A DNA stretch of 64,000 nucleotides from CAVUMR01 sp963742715 (GTDB lineage Bacteria; Actinomycetota; Actinomycetes; Mycobacteriales; Micromonosporaceae): positions 1,116,001 through 1,180,000 of the forward strand of contig CAVUMR010000003.1 of the NCBI GenBank assembly GCA_963742715.1, given 5' to 3'. Shown here one piece after another: positions 18,531-27,782 of the stretch. The notes under the pieces were generated by a model that was not told the origin of the DNA, made no database searches, and saw only the letters and a program-made list of their open reading frames with translations. The translations under genes and the position numbers were made by a program. The number at the start of each line of letters is the position of its first letter. Position 1 is the first letter of the stretch.

Positions 18531-19058
18531 TCAGGAAGTTGCGTCCGGGGGCGCCTGGCTCGGCCGGTCGCCGTTGGCGTCGCCGGACGACCGCGGTCGG
18601 CGGCGCCTCGCGCGCTGCGCGCGGCGGATCCGCTCCACCCCGGCCGCCCCGGGGCCGGTCCGCATCCGGCCACTGACCGGCGGAAACGGCAGGCCGCCGT
18701 TGTACTGGCGCTCGAGGCGTTGTACCTCCTCGAAAAGCGCCCGCTCGACCAGTTCGCTGATGTTGGTCGGCTCCTCGAGATCGGACTGCTGGCTGGACCA
18801 GAAGGCCGCGGCGCGGGCGCGCTCGAGAATCTGCCGGGACAGGTGGAACGACCGGGGTGCGCGCTGGTCCGGGTCGGTACCGTTCCCGGGCTCCGGCGCT
18901 GCCCCGGTGCCGCCGTGCGGATCGGGACCGTCACCTGTCCCGTCGACGCCGGTCAGACCGGATGGAACCGCCAGCGCGGGCGTCCCGTTGTCGGGCTCGG
19001 CCGCGCCGTGGCCGTTGGAGGCCGTGGCCGTTTCCGGCGCCACTCCAGATACGTCCAC
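18531..19058 (-). CDS. ribbon-helix-helix, ParB/partition-type DNA-binding protein
   Basis: 175 residues from GTG 19058, chosen because a GGAGGGGAG ribosome site lies just upstream; the longer open frame is non-coding-like. A disordered Gly/Asp/Pro-rich N-terminus (about 1-80) precedes a basic segment RSFHLSRQILERARAAAFW and the helical NISELVERALFEEVQRLERQYN segment. This pattern is typical of ribbon-helix-helix centromere-binding proteins found near actinobacterial conjugation-like loci. The tail is Arg/Pro-rich. It could bind the palindromes in the 19.97 kb region and regulate or segregate the locus. No ParA ATPase is nearby. Confidence 0.6.
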   Translation of the reverse strand: MDVSGVAPETATASNGHGAAEPDNGTPALAVPSGLTGVDGTGDGPDPHGGTGAAPEPGNGTDPDQRAPRSFHLSRQILERARAAAFWSSQQSDLEEPTNISELVERALFEEVQRLERQYNGGLPFPPVSGRMRTGPGAAGVERIRRAQRARRRRPRSSGDANGDRPSQAPPDATS

Positions 19059-19119
19059 TGCGTTGCTCCCCTCCGCCCCCGCATTTCGGGCAGCCCCCGT
19101 TGTTCCCCGTTTCCGACGC

Positions 19120-19926
19120 TCAGCCCCCGGTGACCGGGTGCGCCGCCGCGGCCGCGCCGCCAGCGCCGGACGCCGACTCCAGGTCTGCCAGCTCGTCCGG
19201 TGCCTCGATGGGCCAGACCGACAACTCGACACTGCCCGCCAGCGACAGCGGCGGTCGCACCGAGCCGATCGGTGGCAGATCGAACTCGGGCAGCCGGACC
19301 AGCCGGAATCCCGGCCCCAGCCGTACGGCGAGAAACCACCCACCCGAGCCGTCCTGGTACACCCAGCCCGGCTGCGCGTCATCCGGGACGGAAGGATCGA
19401 CCGGCGTCGGTACCGGCTGGTTCGCGCCGTTTCTCGACGGCGCCCCGGCCAGCGGCACGTACGGCGCACCGATTCGAGCGGATGTCACCGGCGCGGCATC
19501 CGCTACAGCCGAAGGGCTGGTGCCAGGGTGGCGGACAGTGGCACTCTGGTCACGCCCAACCGATGCCGGTGCGGTCGTCCGGTACAACGGGGCAGGCGTA
19601 CGGATCAATGCATTGAGTTCGACACGGTCAGCCAACTTCGCGGCGGCGAATATGCCGACCGCTACTGACACGACCGCGACCCCGGCGGCGAACCCGTCAC
19701 GTGCCAGACCGCGCAGCTCCAACACGAAGGTCAGCGCCGCGAGACCCGCGGCCACGAGCGCGATGCCGAGCATCGCACCGAAGGTGGCGGTACCGCGACC
19801 GAGCCGCGGCCGGAGCGCGGACGGCCACTTCTGCACGGCACGCACGATGCCAAGTTGGTTCACGCTCAGCAGCGCCACCGGCAGCCCTACGATGACGAGC
19901 AGTGCGCCGGCGACGACAGTCCGCAC
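19120..19926 (-). CDS. membrane protein of the island, function unknown
   Basis: 268 residues from GTG 19926, with a GGGGAGGCGGGG ribosome site. Three hydrophobic segments are visible (about 4-26, 49-72 and 78-98), then a Pro/Ala linker. A soluble C-terminal domain has a WVYQDGSGGWFLAVRLGPGFRLVRLPEFDLPP core. It is divergent from the VirB-like operon and upstream of the DNA-binding protein gene on the same strand. It may be an accessory anchor of the secretion complex; the family is not recognised. Confidence 0.62.
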   Translation of the reverse strand: MRTVVAGALLVIVGLPVALLSVNQLGIVRAVQKWPSALRPRLGRGTATFGAMLGIALVAAGLAALTFVLELRGLARDGFAAGVAVVSVAVGIFAAAKLADRVELNALIRTPAPLYRTTAPASVGRDQSATVRHPGTSPSAVADAAPVTSARIGAPYVPLAGAPSRNGANQPVPTPVDPSVPDDAQPGWVYQDGSGGWFLAVRLGPGFRLVRLPEFDLPPIGSVRPPLSLAGSVELSVWPIEAPDELADLESASGAGGAAAAAHPVTGG

Positions 19927-19965
19927 TACGCCCCGCCTCCCCGGCTGGTCAGATGATTCGGCATT

Positions 19966-19998
19966 GTTGCATGCAACTAGCGCCTTGTCGCGTTAGTT
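19966..19998. promoter_or_regulatory. overlapping palindromes in the divergent island promoter region
   Basis: A perfect 12-bp palindrome GTTGCATGCAAC (19966-19977) overlaps a second inverted repeat, AACTAGCGC (19975-19983) with GCGTTAGTT (19990-19998), which has one mismatch. They lie between the divergent membrane-protein gene and the VirB-like operon, near a gene for a partition-type DNA-binding protein. They could be its operator or a parS-like site. A GCATGCAAC copy also occurs in the promoter of the type VII-like operon at 33056-33064. Confidence 0.45.
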
Positions 19999-20033
19999 GA
20001 GCGCAATGTACAGTCGGGGACACTCTTCGCCAA

Positions 20034-20062
20034 TAGACCAACTCAACGTTACTGGCTAATAT
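20034..20062 (+). promoter_or_regulatory. candidate promoter of the VirB-like operon
   Basis: TAGACC (20034-20039) and TAATAT (20057-20062) are spaced by 17 bp and resemble a housekeeping sigma promoter. They stand about 100 bp before the first gene of the operon in an unusually A/T-rich patch. The -10 is good and the -35 is weak. Confidence 0.4.
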
Positions 20063-20162
20063 CACTGCGTCACGCACCGGACATACCTGACCGCCGGGCA
20101 GATCCTTGGCCGGGAAGCTGTGGAGACTCAGCAGCACACCGGGGCGCGACCGGGAGGTTCTC

Positions 20163-20459
20163 ATGATCGTGCACGAGGTCGTCCAGGCGGCGCAGACACT
20201 TCACGCCGGCCACGTCTCCGACGTGCTGGCCGCCCCGTCCGACGTCAACACCAAAGGCATCATCAGCTTCCTGGGTACGAAGATCGCTCCAATCCTGCTC
20301 GCGGTGCTGGGCCTGATCTTCATCGGCCGAGCGAACAAGGGCGAGGTGTCCCGGGTACTGACCAGCTCAGCGATCGCGATCGTCGGCATGGTGTTCATCG
20401 CCGGCGCGCTGACGCTGCTGTTCCTGGGCGACTACCTGATGAAGCTTCTCTTCACCTGA
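20163..20459 (+). CDS. VirB2/pilin-like two-helix membrane protein
   Basis: 98 residues from the ATG at 20163, preceded by GGGAGG. An amphipathic N-terminus is followed by two hydrophobic helices (about 35-53 and 66-92) joined by a short basic loop R-A-N-K-G-E. Size, two-helix topology and position directly before PrgI/VirB3-like and VirB4-like genes match the VirB2-type subunit of type IV secretion systems (role by context). No cleavable signal is obvious. It opens an operon of eight genes running to 30161. Confidence 0.65.
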   Translation: MIVHEVVQAAQTLHAGHVSDVLAAPSDVNTKGIISFLGTKIAPILLAVLGLIFIGRANKGEVSRVLTSSAIAIVGMVFIAGALTLLFLGDYLMKLLFT

Positions 20460-20471
20460 GGTTATGCCCCG

Positions 20472-20834
20472 ATGAGGCTCCGGACCGACGACGACATCTA
20501 CCGGGCTCGGCTGCTCTATCTGGGCCCGCCCGGGTACACGCTTCCGGTCCATCTTCCCTATGCCCAGTACGGACTGTTCGCCGCGCTCATACCTCTCTAT
20601 ATGTTCATCCACTACCTCTTTACCTTGAAGGTGGAACTGTTCCCCGCGTGGGAGATCGCGCTCGCGATGGTCAGCACGTCTCTGGTGTTCCGGTACGTCG
20701 ACCCGGACCGGCCCGCCCGCATGGTGATCCGTACCGCGTTGACCGACTGGCGGCGTACCCGTGAACCCCATGAGGAGCAACGGGACGCGCGACTCGTGGC
20801 CAGCAAGGTCCGCATCCGTGAGGAGCTGCTATGA
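20472..20834 (+). CDS. PrgI/VirB3-like inner-membrane protein
   Basis: 120 residues. A cytoplasmic N-terminal stretch (MRLRTDDDIYRARLLYLGP) precedes one or two hydrophobic helices (about 35-55 and 58-78), then a basic soluble tail with FRYVDPDRPARMVIRTALTDW. PrgI-type proteins precede the VirB4-like ATPase in Gram-positive type IV systems. Here the stop overlaps the ATPase start (ATGA), so the two are translationally coupled and likely act together at the membrane. Confidence 0.68.
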   Translation: MRLRTDDDIYRARLLYLGPPGYTLPVHLPYAQYGLFAALIPLYMFIHYLFTLKVELFPAWEIALAMVSTSLVFRYVDPDRPARMVIRTALTDWRRTREPHEEQRDARLVASKVRIREELL

Positions 20835-23800
20835 CCACCACCCCGAACCAGCCCGGTTCGGAGTCGCCGAAGCCGAACGGGGGTACCCGGCCGGCTGACG
20901 CTGGCCAGGAACCGCAGTCGCAACCGACGGGAGCGGCGCCCGGGCCGGGAGACAGGTCCGGCGGGCCCGCCGCTGGCGCCGCGACGGGTCCGCGTCCACT
21001 AGCTGTGTTCCGTGCCCCAGGCGCCCCGGTCTCCGCACCCCCCGTCCCGTCCCCACCGGTTTCGGCGCCCCCCGTTTCAGCGCCCCCGGCATCAGCCCCG
21101 GCGTCAGCGCCACCGGCGTCGACGGCTCAAGCACCGCAGGCGCCCCGTCCGCCGGCGTCCTCGCCACCGTCCTATCCGCCGGCGGCACCGCCCTCCCGGC
21201 CCTGGCCTCCACCGGCAGCCCCCTCCAAGCCGCAGACCCCGGCCCCACCGGTCCACCCGGCCCCGCCGGCTCACTCGGCCCCACCGGTCCACCCGGCCCC
21301 GCCAGCCCACTCGGCCCCGCCAGCCCACTCGGCCCCGCCGGTCCACTCGGCCCCGCCGGTCCAGTCAGCTCCACCGGCCCGCTCGGCCCCGCCGGTCCAG
21401 CCGCCGATCCCCGCCGCCGCACCGGTCTCCGCGGCACCCGCGTCAGCGCCACCGGTTTCCGCAGCGCATGCCCCCACGCCACCAGTCCCCGCGGCGCCGG
21501 TCCAGTACCCGACCGCGCCGAGCGCTCCCGCTGGTACACCTGCCGGCAACGGGTACCAGCAGGCCGCACCGTGGGGGGCTCCTGCGCGGGCGTACCCCAG
21601 CAATTCTTCGACGCCGGCCACGACGGCGCCGGCCTGGCCGTCGGGAGCGAGCACGCCGCAGGCCGCCGCTCCGCCCCCGCCGAGCACGCCTTATGCCGCG
21701 CAGTCCGCCCCACCCGTCGCGCCCGCTGCCTACGAGACGCCGACCGGTGGCAAGGCCAGCCGCAAGGAGCGCAAGCGGGCGGCCAGCGTGCAGGAGCTGC
21801 CGCGCAAGCGACGGCCACGGCACAAGGACCGGGACCCGGCCATCGAGCTGGCGATCAGCGAGATCGCCGGCCACCTGACGTTCACGCAGACCTCGGTAAC
21901 GGCGTGGTACTGGCTGCCCGAGGTGCGCTGGGCGTTCCGGCCGGACGCCGAGCGGGAAGCGCTGATCGTCGCGATCGCCGAGCAGTACGCCGGTCTGGCC
22001 GGCCTCCGGCTGCACCTGCGCCGGACCACCCGGCCGTTCCCGGCCGACGAGTGGGCCCGCACGATCAACGCGCACACGCCGTACCCGCTGGCCGCGGTGC
22101 CGGGCAGTCCGACCTGGTCGGACCACCTGGTGTCCGCGCAGAAGCACCTGCTGTCGGTGAACCACGCGGAGGGGCAGACCTACCTCGGCATCACGTTCGC
22201 CCGGCGTACCTTCCGGGACACGCTGTCCGAGCGGATCGGCGCGATGCGCGGCCGCGGTACCGGCAACACCGAGCGCAAGCGGACCGCCCGCCTGGTCGAG
22301 CAGTTCGACGAGGTACTCGGCGCGTTCGGCATGCGCGGCCGGCGGGTCACCCCGCACGAGCTGGAGTGGCTGCTGTACCGGTCGGTGGCGCTGTGCATGC
22401 CGCCGCCGCGGCAGCTGTCGCCGGTCGGCCACGGCGAGTGGAGCCGCAGTGACCTGCTCGGACTGACCGAGCACATCGAGCGGTACCGCACGCCGTACGG
22501 GTCGACGGTGAAGCTGGTCGACCGGATGACCGGCGAAGAGGGGCACGCGTGCGTGCTGACCGTCGGCCGGATGGAGCCGCTGGAGATTCCCGAGCGGCAC
22601 GAGCCGTGGATGCACTTCCACGAGCGGCTGCCGTGGCCGATGGAGATCTCCAGCCGGCTGGACGTCCTCGGGCCCGGGGACACCTTCCGGAACCTCGAGC
22701 ACCGGCTCCGGATGATCCGCTCGCAGCAGCGCGACTACCACGAGCACGGCATGGACTCGCCGCCGGAACTCGAGCGGCTGGCCCAGCGGGCGCTGCACAT
22801 CGGCGACGACATGACCACCGGCCTGCCGCTGGACGCGAGCCGGGTACACGGCTGGCACCGCATCGCGGTGGGCGGTCGTACCCGCGAGGAGTGCCTGGAG
22901 CGGGCCCGCCGGCTGACCAAGATGTACGGCCGGGAGCTGCGGATCGCGCTGCAGCACCCGAAGAACCAGGACTGGCTGGCGCGCGAGTTCATCCCCGGCG
23001 AACCGGTCGCGAACACCGGTTACGTACGCCGGATGCCGGTCAAGCTGTTCGCCGCCGCGCTGCCACAGGCCGCGTCCACGGTCGGCGACCGGCGCGGCGA
23101 CCTGATCGGGCGTACCGCCGGCACCTGCCGCCGGCCGGTGTTCCTGGACATGCACTTCCCGATGGAGGTGCGCGAGCGCAGCGGTCTCGCCGTGTTCGTC
23201 TCCGAGCCGGGCGGCGGCAAGTCGACGCTGCTGGGCTCGCTCGGGTACCTCGCCGCCCGCCGCGGCGTACAGGTGACGCTGCTCGACCCATCCGGGCCAC
23301 TGGCGCGGCTGTGCCAGATGCCGGAGCTGCAGCCCTACTCGCGCGTGCTGAACCTGACCGGCTCCCACCCGGGCACACTCGCGCCGTACGCCCTGATCCC
23401 GACGCCGCAGCGGGTACATTTCCCGCCCGGCCCGGTGGGGGACCGCGAGTACCACATCTCGGTGTCCAACGCGCGCGCCGAGCGACGCATGCTCGTGCAG
23501 GACATCTGCGCCATGCTCGTACCCCCGCAGGTTGCCCGGGAAGCGCGGACCGCGACCCTGCTGCGGCACGCGGTGCGGCAGGTGCCGGCCGAGGAGTCGT
23601 CGTCGATCGACGACATCGTGCGAGTGCTGCGCGAACATGACGACGACGGCCGGGAACTGTCGAACCTACTGATGGACGCGGCGGAAATGCCGCTGGCCAT
23701 GCTGTTCTTCGGGCACCCGCCGGAGGGCACCCTCGCCGACGACACCGTGCTCACCGTGATCACGATGGCCGGCCTGCGCCTGCCCGACCTGAAAATCGAG

Positions 23801-25216
23801 CGGGAGTACTGGTCGGCAGAGGAGCAACTCGCGCTGCCCATGCTGCACACCGCGCACCGGCTGGCGGTACGTCGCTGCTACGGCGGCGAGATGCGCGCGC
23901 GGAAGCTCGTCGGCCTGGACGAGGCGCATTTCATGGAAGGCTGGCGCTCCGGCCGGTCGTTCCTGATCCGGCTCGCCCGCGACTCCCGGAAATGGAATCT
24001 CGCCGCGCTCGTCGCCTCCCAGAATCCGCGCGACATCCTCGGCCTGGACGTACAGAACCTGGTGTCCACGGTGTTCGTCGGCCGGATCGCCGAGGACCCG
24101 GAGATCGCCGCCGAGGCATTGCGCCTTCTTCGGGTACCTCGCGGAGTCGGTTACGAGCAGACGCTAGCTGCCCTCTCGCAGGTCGACGCGAATTCACAGG
24201 ACCGGTTGGCGTACCGAGAATTCGTCATGCGCGATGTCGACGGCCGGGCGCAGAAAATGCGGGTGGACATCTCGTACGTTCCGCAGCTGTTGACGTATCT
24301 CGACACCACCCCGACCCAGGACGCGGCTCCCAGCATCGTGCCCGCGGCTGGCGTACCGGGGGTTGACCCGTCGGTGAACCCCGATCTGGCCGAGGACGAC
24401 TATCTCGATGACGCGGATTCCCTGGATGGCTCCGCGGCTGAGTCCTTGGCTGGTTCCTCAGCTGGTTCCGTAGTTGGCTCCTCAGCCGGCTCCCTGGCTG
24501 GTTCCGTGGTTGGCTCCTCAGCCGACTCCCTGGCTGGTTCCGTAGTTGGCTCCTCAGCCGGCTCCCTGGCTGGTTCCGTGGTTGGCGACGTTGTGGAAGC
24601 TGAACTCGTACCTACCGAGCCGCCGGCCGTGGCCACTCAGCCAGCCGAACCCGCTCCGCCGGCTGTGGCCGATTCGCCGGCTGTGCCTGCTCCGCCAACC
24701 GTTCCATCGGCTACGGCGACGCCGCCGACCGCGACGACTCCCCCGGCCGGCGCGATCTCGTCCGGACCGGCCGCTCCACCGGCGGTGACCGCTCCGCCGG
24801 CCGCCGCCACCTCATCCGCACCAGCCGCTCCACCGGCCGTAACCGCTCACCCGGCCGGCGCGATCTCGTCCGGACCGGCCGCGCCACCGGCAGTGACCGC
24901 GAAGCAGGTAAGGCCGCAGCTTGTGACGGCAAGGCTCGTCGACCCCTCCGCGGGTTCCGGCCGCAGGGGCGCGGACCCGGAGCAGTCGGCCGGGCCCGAG
25001 GTGACGCCACCCGAGCCAGTGGCATGGCCCGGTGGCAACACGATTCGCGGCAGCGCATGGCGAGCTGCCGGCGGCACCGCGGGTACGGACGACGATTCCG
25101 CTGGTAGTTCGCCTCGCAACGATTCTGGTGAAGCCGACCGGATCTCCGGAAACGGCAATAGGAACGGACGCGGTACCGTGCCACCCGCCCGCGTCTCAAA
25201 TGCCGAGGAGGAGTAG
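20831..25216 (+). CDS. VirB4/TraE-like secretion ATPase with long repetitive tails
   Basis: 1461 residues. Residues about 1-300 are Pro/Ala/Ser-rich, with H-S-A-P-P-V repeats. Residues about 330-780 form the VirB4-type N-terminal domain. The ATPase follows, with a Walker A-type SEPGGGKST at 791-799, Walker B-like VGLDEAHF near 1027, and a VASQNPRDILGL sensor region. The C-terminal about 300 residues are again low-complexity, with V-V-G-S-S-A-G-S-L-A-G-S repeats and Pro/Ala blocks. VirB4 ATPases power assembly and substrate movement at the base of type IV secretion channels. It resembles the actinobacterial SCO6880 class. The two long disordered tails roughly double the size of a usual VirB4. 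Confidence 0.85.
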   Translation: MTTTPNQPGSESPKPNGGTRPADAGQEPQSQPTGAAPGPGDRSGGPAAGAATGPRPLAVFRAPGAPVSAPPVPSPPVSAPPVSAPPASAPASAPPASTAQAPQAPRPPASSPPSYPPAAPPSRPWPPPAAPSKPQTPAPPVHPAPPAHSAPPVHPAPPAHSAPPAHSAPPVHSAPPVQSAPPARSAPPVQPPIPAAAPVSAAPASAPPVSAAHAPTPPVPAAPVQYPTAPSAPAGTPAGNGYQQAAPWGAPARAYPSNSSTPATTAPAWPSGASTPQAAAPPPPSTPYAAQSAPPVAPAAYETPTGGKASRKERKRAASVQELPRKRRPRHKDRDPAIELAISEIAGHLTFTQTSVTAWYWLPEVRWAFRPDAEREALIVAIAEQYAGLAGLRLHLRRTTRPFPADEWARTINAHTPYPLAAVPGSPTWSDHLVSAQKHLLSVNHAEGQTYLGITFARRTFRDTLSERIGAMRGRGTGNTERKRTARLVEQFDEVLGAFGMRGRRVTPHELEWLLYRSVALCMPPPRQLSPVGHGEWSRSDLLGLTEHIERYRTPYGSTVKLVDRMTGEEGHACVLTVGRMEPLEIPERHEPWMHFHERLPWPMEISSRLDVLGPGDTFRNLEHRLRMIRSQQRDYHEHGMDSPPELERLAQRALHIGDDMTTGLPLDASRVHGWHRIAVGGRTREECLERARRLTKMYGRELRIALQHPKNQDWLAREFIPGEPVANTGYVRRMPVKLFAAALPQAASTVGDRRGDLIGRTAGTCRRPVFLDMHFPMEVRERSGLAVFVSEPGGGKSTLLGSLGYLAARRGVQVTLLDPSGPLARLCQMPELQPYSRVLNLTGSHPGTLAPYALIPTPQRVHFPPGPVGDREYHISVSNARAERRMLVQDICAMLVPPQVAREARTATLLRHAVRQVPAEESSSIDDIVRVLREHDDDGRELSNLLMDAAEMPLAMLFFGHPPEGTLADDTVLTVITMAGLRLPDLKIEREYWSAEEQLALPMLHTAHRLAVRRCYGGEMRARKLVGLDEAHFMEGWRSGRSFLIRLARDSRKWNLAALVASQNPRDILGLDVQNLVSTVFVGRIAEDPEIAAEALRLLRVPRGVGYEQTLAALSQVDANSQDRLAYREFVMRDVDGRAQKMRVDISYVPQLLTYLDTTPTQDAAPSIVPAAGVPGVDPSVNPDLAEDDYLDDADSLDGSAAESLAGSSAGSVVGSSAGSLAGSVVGSSADSLAGSVVGSSAGSLAGSVVGDVVEAELVPTEPPAVATQPAEPAPPAVADSPAVPAPPTVPSATATPPTATTPPAGAISSGPAAPPAVTAPPAAATSSAPAAPPAVTAHPAGAISSGPAAPPAVTAKQVRPQLVTARLVDPSAGSGRRGADPEQSAGPEVTPPEPVAWPGGNTIRGSAWRAAGGTAGTDDDSAGSSPRNDSGEADRISGNGNRNGRGTVPPARVSNAEEE
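21240..21400 (+). repeat. 18-bp coding repeat, N-terminal tail of the VirB4-like ATPase
   Basis: About eight imperfect copies of an 18-bp unit related to cactcggccccgccggtc encode a His-Ser-Ala-Pro-Pro-Val repeat. It extends the disordered N-terminal tail of the secretion ATPase. Confidence 0.8.
24470..24586 (+). repeat. 36-bp coding repeat, C-terminal tail of the VirB4-like ATPase
   Basis: Three full units and a partial unit of 36 bp, starting gtagttggctcctcagcc, differ by one to three bases each. They encode the 12-residue repeat V-V-G-S-S-A-G-S-L-A-G-S. The near identity suggests recent expansion. Confidence 0.88.
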
Positions 25217-25218
25217 CG

Positions 25219-27237
25219 ATGCTGGCCCGGATCGGCCGTACTCGTTCCAGTGGACCAGTAACTCGTCGCGAACGCGCCATTACCTTACTCCTCACGGCAA
25301 TGGTTGCGGCTGTCGGTACATTGTTCTGGCCAGCCGCCCCGGCGCACGCCGCTTGTAGCCTTGGCGATTGGGCAGACAACTGGCAGAAATGCGTCACGCA
25401 ACTGCCTCCCGTTTCCGCAGCAAGGAAGCAGTGCCTGAAGCCACCGATCCCCACCCCTCCGGATACCGGGATGGGTGGCTGGTTCGCGTCGCGGCCGACA
25501 TCGACTGGCAACCTCACGATGGGTCGATACAGTAACTACGGCTATGCGGGTTACGAGTATCCGAAATACGACCTGGGCTGCGCAGGAAACTTCAATCCTG
25601 TTCCGAGCGACGTGAGTACCACGACAACCATTGCTAATGGCGAACTGATGATCGCAACAGGAATCGTCGGCGCATCCAACGCGCTGCGTGAGCGCGCCTA
25701 CGACCCCAGCACGATGTGGTCATGGGCCGACGACCTAGTCGAACAGGCAACGCAGGCACTTTACCAAAAGGTCTTCACGATCTTTGGCGCTGTCACCCTG
25801 TCCGTTGTCGGCCTCTACCTGCTCTGGCGCTCCCGCCAGTCCGATATGAGCGACATGCTGACAATGGCTGGCTGGGCACTCTTGGTCATGATTGTCGTCA
25901 CCGCGGTGGCATCGTGGCCAGTCTGGTCGGCGCATCTGGCCGACCAGACACTTATCTCCTCGCTGTCGGTCGTCCACAGCGCGGTTGGCCCACAGACGAA
26001 AGATATCCCGCTGGATCACTGCCCTTTCGCTGATCCAGACAGCCCGCCGGGTATCCCGCATGACCCTAGCAAATGCAAGGACACGCGCGCCCCAGCCGTG
26101 CGCGCCAGCGATACCGCGACAGATGCTGTCCTTTACAACGCCTGGCTCCGAGGCGCGCTGGGCTCCTCGACCAGCGACACCGCGAAGAAGTACGGCGAAA
26201 CGCTGTATGACGCCTCGGCTCTTACCTGGGACGAGGCCGAAACGATCAAAAAGGATCCCAGCAAGCGTCAGGAAACCTTCGACCAAAAGGCCAACCAATG
26301 GATGACGGCTGCCGAACAGGTCAAGACCGAGGACCCTGACGCCTACCAATATCTCCAGGGTGAGCACGGGAGCGCTCGCATCGGTGCGGGCCTCATCGCG
26401 ATTGTGTCCGCCATCGGATTTTCCTTCTTCGATATCGCGGCTTCAGTCCTTGTGATACTCGGTTTCCTTCTATTCCGCTGGGCCGTGATCGCTGCCCCAG
26501 TCCTCGGCACGGTTGCGTTGCTTCGTCCAGCAAGTGCCGGTTTCAAACGTCTGGCAAATGCGGTTGTGGCCGCGATCTTCAACATCGTGATCTTCGGCGC
26601 TGGCGCTGCGGTATACCTTTTCGCCGTCGATCAGATCATGAACACGTCCAGTCTCCCAGGCTGGCTCCAGATCACCCTAGTCTGGCTCTGCGGCGTCGTT
26701 GGCTGGCTACTCCTCCGGCCGTATCGACGGATCACGCAACTCGGCGCCAAGGACTCCCTCAGCGAGGTAGCTTCGGTCGGTTCGTGGCACCGCCGGCTGT
26801 TCGGAGACATGAAGCAGGTCGCGATGATCGCCGCAGGTACCTACGCAGGCGAGGCCGCCGCGGACGAGCGCCAACGGGCGAAGCGAGGTCACGGCACCGC
26901 GGTACCCGACGAGGTCATCGGCCGCCCCGAAACGCGAGGCGAGGCAGCCGGGACGGTCACCACAGGCACGTCTACGCCGCCAGTCGCTGCGAAGCAGGTC
27001 GCCGGAGTCGGATCCGATGGCCAGAAGCAAGCCTCATCGGCGCCGGCTGCTACCTCGGGACGCTCCGATGGGCGAGTCTTCGTGCCTGATCGCGGTCTCT
27101 ACCAGGACAACGACGGCTATGACGAGATAGCCGAGGCCGTGCGCGAAGCGAAGGAGCGCATGGTCGTCCGCCCAGAGGAGTTCGCCGAGGTCGAGCAACG
27201 GTCGGGCGCGGACGCGTCCGGCAACAGGTGGAGTTAA
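25219..27237 (+). CDS. VirB6-like polytopic membrane protein
   Basis: 672 residues from an ATG directly after the ATPase gene, with a GGAGGAG ribosome site. A signal-like helix (about 17-40) ends in an A-H-A-A site, followed by an extracytoplasmic Cys-containing segment. Helices occur around 190-210, 215-240, 390-425, 428-480 and 482-505; the cluster near 390-500 is the VirB6/TrbL-like core. The C-terminal about 150 residues are cytoplasmic, basic to acidic and probably disordered. VirB6-type proteins form the inner-membrane channel with VirB3 and VirB4. Codons use more A/T at the third position than the folate genes do. Confidence 0.72.
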   Translation: MLARIGRTRSSGPVTRRERAITLLLTAMVAAVGTLFWPAAPAHAACSLGDWADNWQKCVTQLPPVSAARKQCLKPPIPTPPDTGMGGWFASRPTSTGNLTMGRYSNYGYAGYEYPKYDLGCAGNFNPVPSDVSTTTTIANGELMIATGIVGASNALRERAYDPSTMWSWADDLVEQATQALYQKVFTIFGAVTLSVVGLYLLWRSRQSDMSDMLTMAGWALLVMIVVTAVASWPVWSAHLADQTLISSLSVVHSAVGPQTKDIPLDHCPFADPDSPPGIPHDPSKCKDTRAPAVRASDTATDAVLYNAWLRGALGSSTSDTAKKYGETLYDASALTWDEAETIKKDPSKRQETFDQKANQWMTAAEQVKTEDPDAYQYLQGEHGSARIGAGLIAIVSAIGFSFFDIAASVLVILGFLLFRWAVIAAPVLGTVALLRPASAGFKRLANAVVAAIFNIVIFGAGAAVYLFAVDQIMNTSSLPGWLQITLVWLCGVVGWLLLRPYRRITQLGAKDSLSEVASVGSWHRRLFGDMKQVAMIAAGTYAGEAAADERQRAKRGHGTAVPDEVIGRPETRGEAAGTVTTGTSTPPVAAKQVAGVGSDGQKQASSAPAATSGRSDGRVFVPDRGLYQDNDGYDEIAEAVREAKERMVVRPEEFAEVEQRSGADASGNRWS

Positions 27238-27242
27238 ACGCC

Positions 27243-27782
27243 ATGCGGCGCGCACTCGCGCTACTCATGAACCGCTACGGCATCGCAGGACTACTTGTCG
27301 TAATCGTGCTGTTCGTCGTAGTGATTGCCCGCCTCTCCGGGCACGACCTGGCCCCCAAGCCGGCCGCCAATCCTCCCGCGGAAGTCACCACCACTGCTCC
27401 GAGCGCGGCGAGCCCTACCGGCTCGCCAGCACCCAACGACGGATTGCCACCGACTGCGTCGCGAACCGTGCCGAACCGCGCAGCGCTACTCGCGACCGCG
27501 AACGACTGCGCCAAGGCGTGGATCAATCACAAGGACGTCACAGCAGACCAGTGGTGGCAGGCAGTGACCCGATACACGACTGATTCCCTTACGAAGAAGC
27601 TGAAAGGTGTCGATCCCGCCGGCGTGCCGGCAGATCGGATCATCGGTAGCTCGGAGATCGGTTCGCATGGCAGCACCTGGGCCGAGGTCGACATCCCCGT
27701 CGACTCTGGCATCCTACGGCTGCGCATGATCACGACCGCGCCGGGATGGCAGGTCGACGGCATCGATTGGCGCCGGCAATGA
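27243..27782 (+). CDS. single-helix VirB8/TcpC-like protein
   Basis: 179 residues from the ATG at 27243; the longer upstream start at 27228 overlaps the preceding stop and is less likely, since it would use up the GTGGAG ribosome site. One helix (about 16-32) anchors an extracytoplasmic domain after a Pro/Thr/Ser linker (about 40-75). The domain (about 80-179) has a WWQAVTRYTTDSLTKKL segment and a final WQVDGIDW strand, as in NTF2-fold VirB8/TcpC domains. This assignment is by topology, fold-like pattern and context. Confidence 0.6.
   Translation: MRRALALLMNRYGIAGLLVVIVLFVVVIARLSGHDLAPKPAANPPAEVTTTAPSAASPTGSPAPNDGLPPTASRTVPNRAALLATANDCAKAWINHKDVTADQWWQAVTRYTTDSLTKKLKGVDPAGVPADRIIGSSEIGSHGSTWAEVDIPVDSGILRLRMITTAPGWQVDGIDWRRQ

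Noticed and set aside
21443..23638. 731-codon minus-strand frame inside the VirB4-like gene
   Set aside because: Antisense shadow; the plus strand has intact ATPase motifs.
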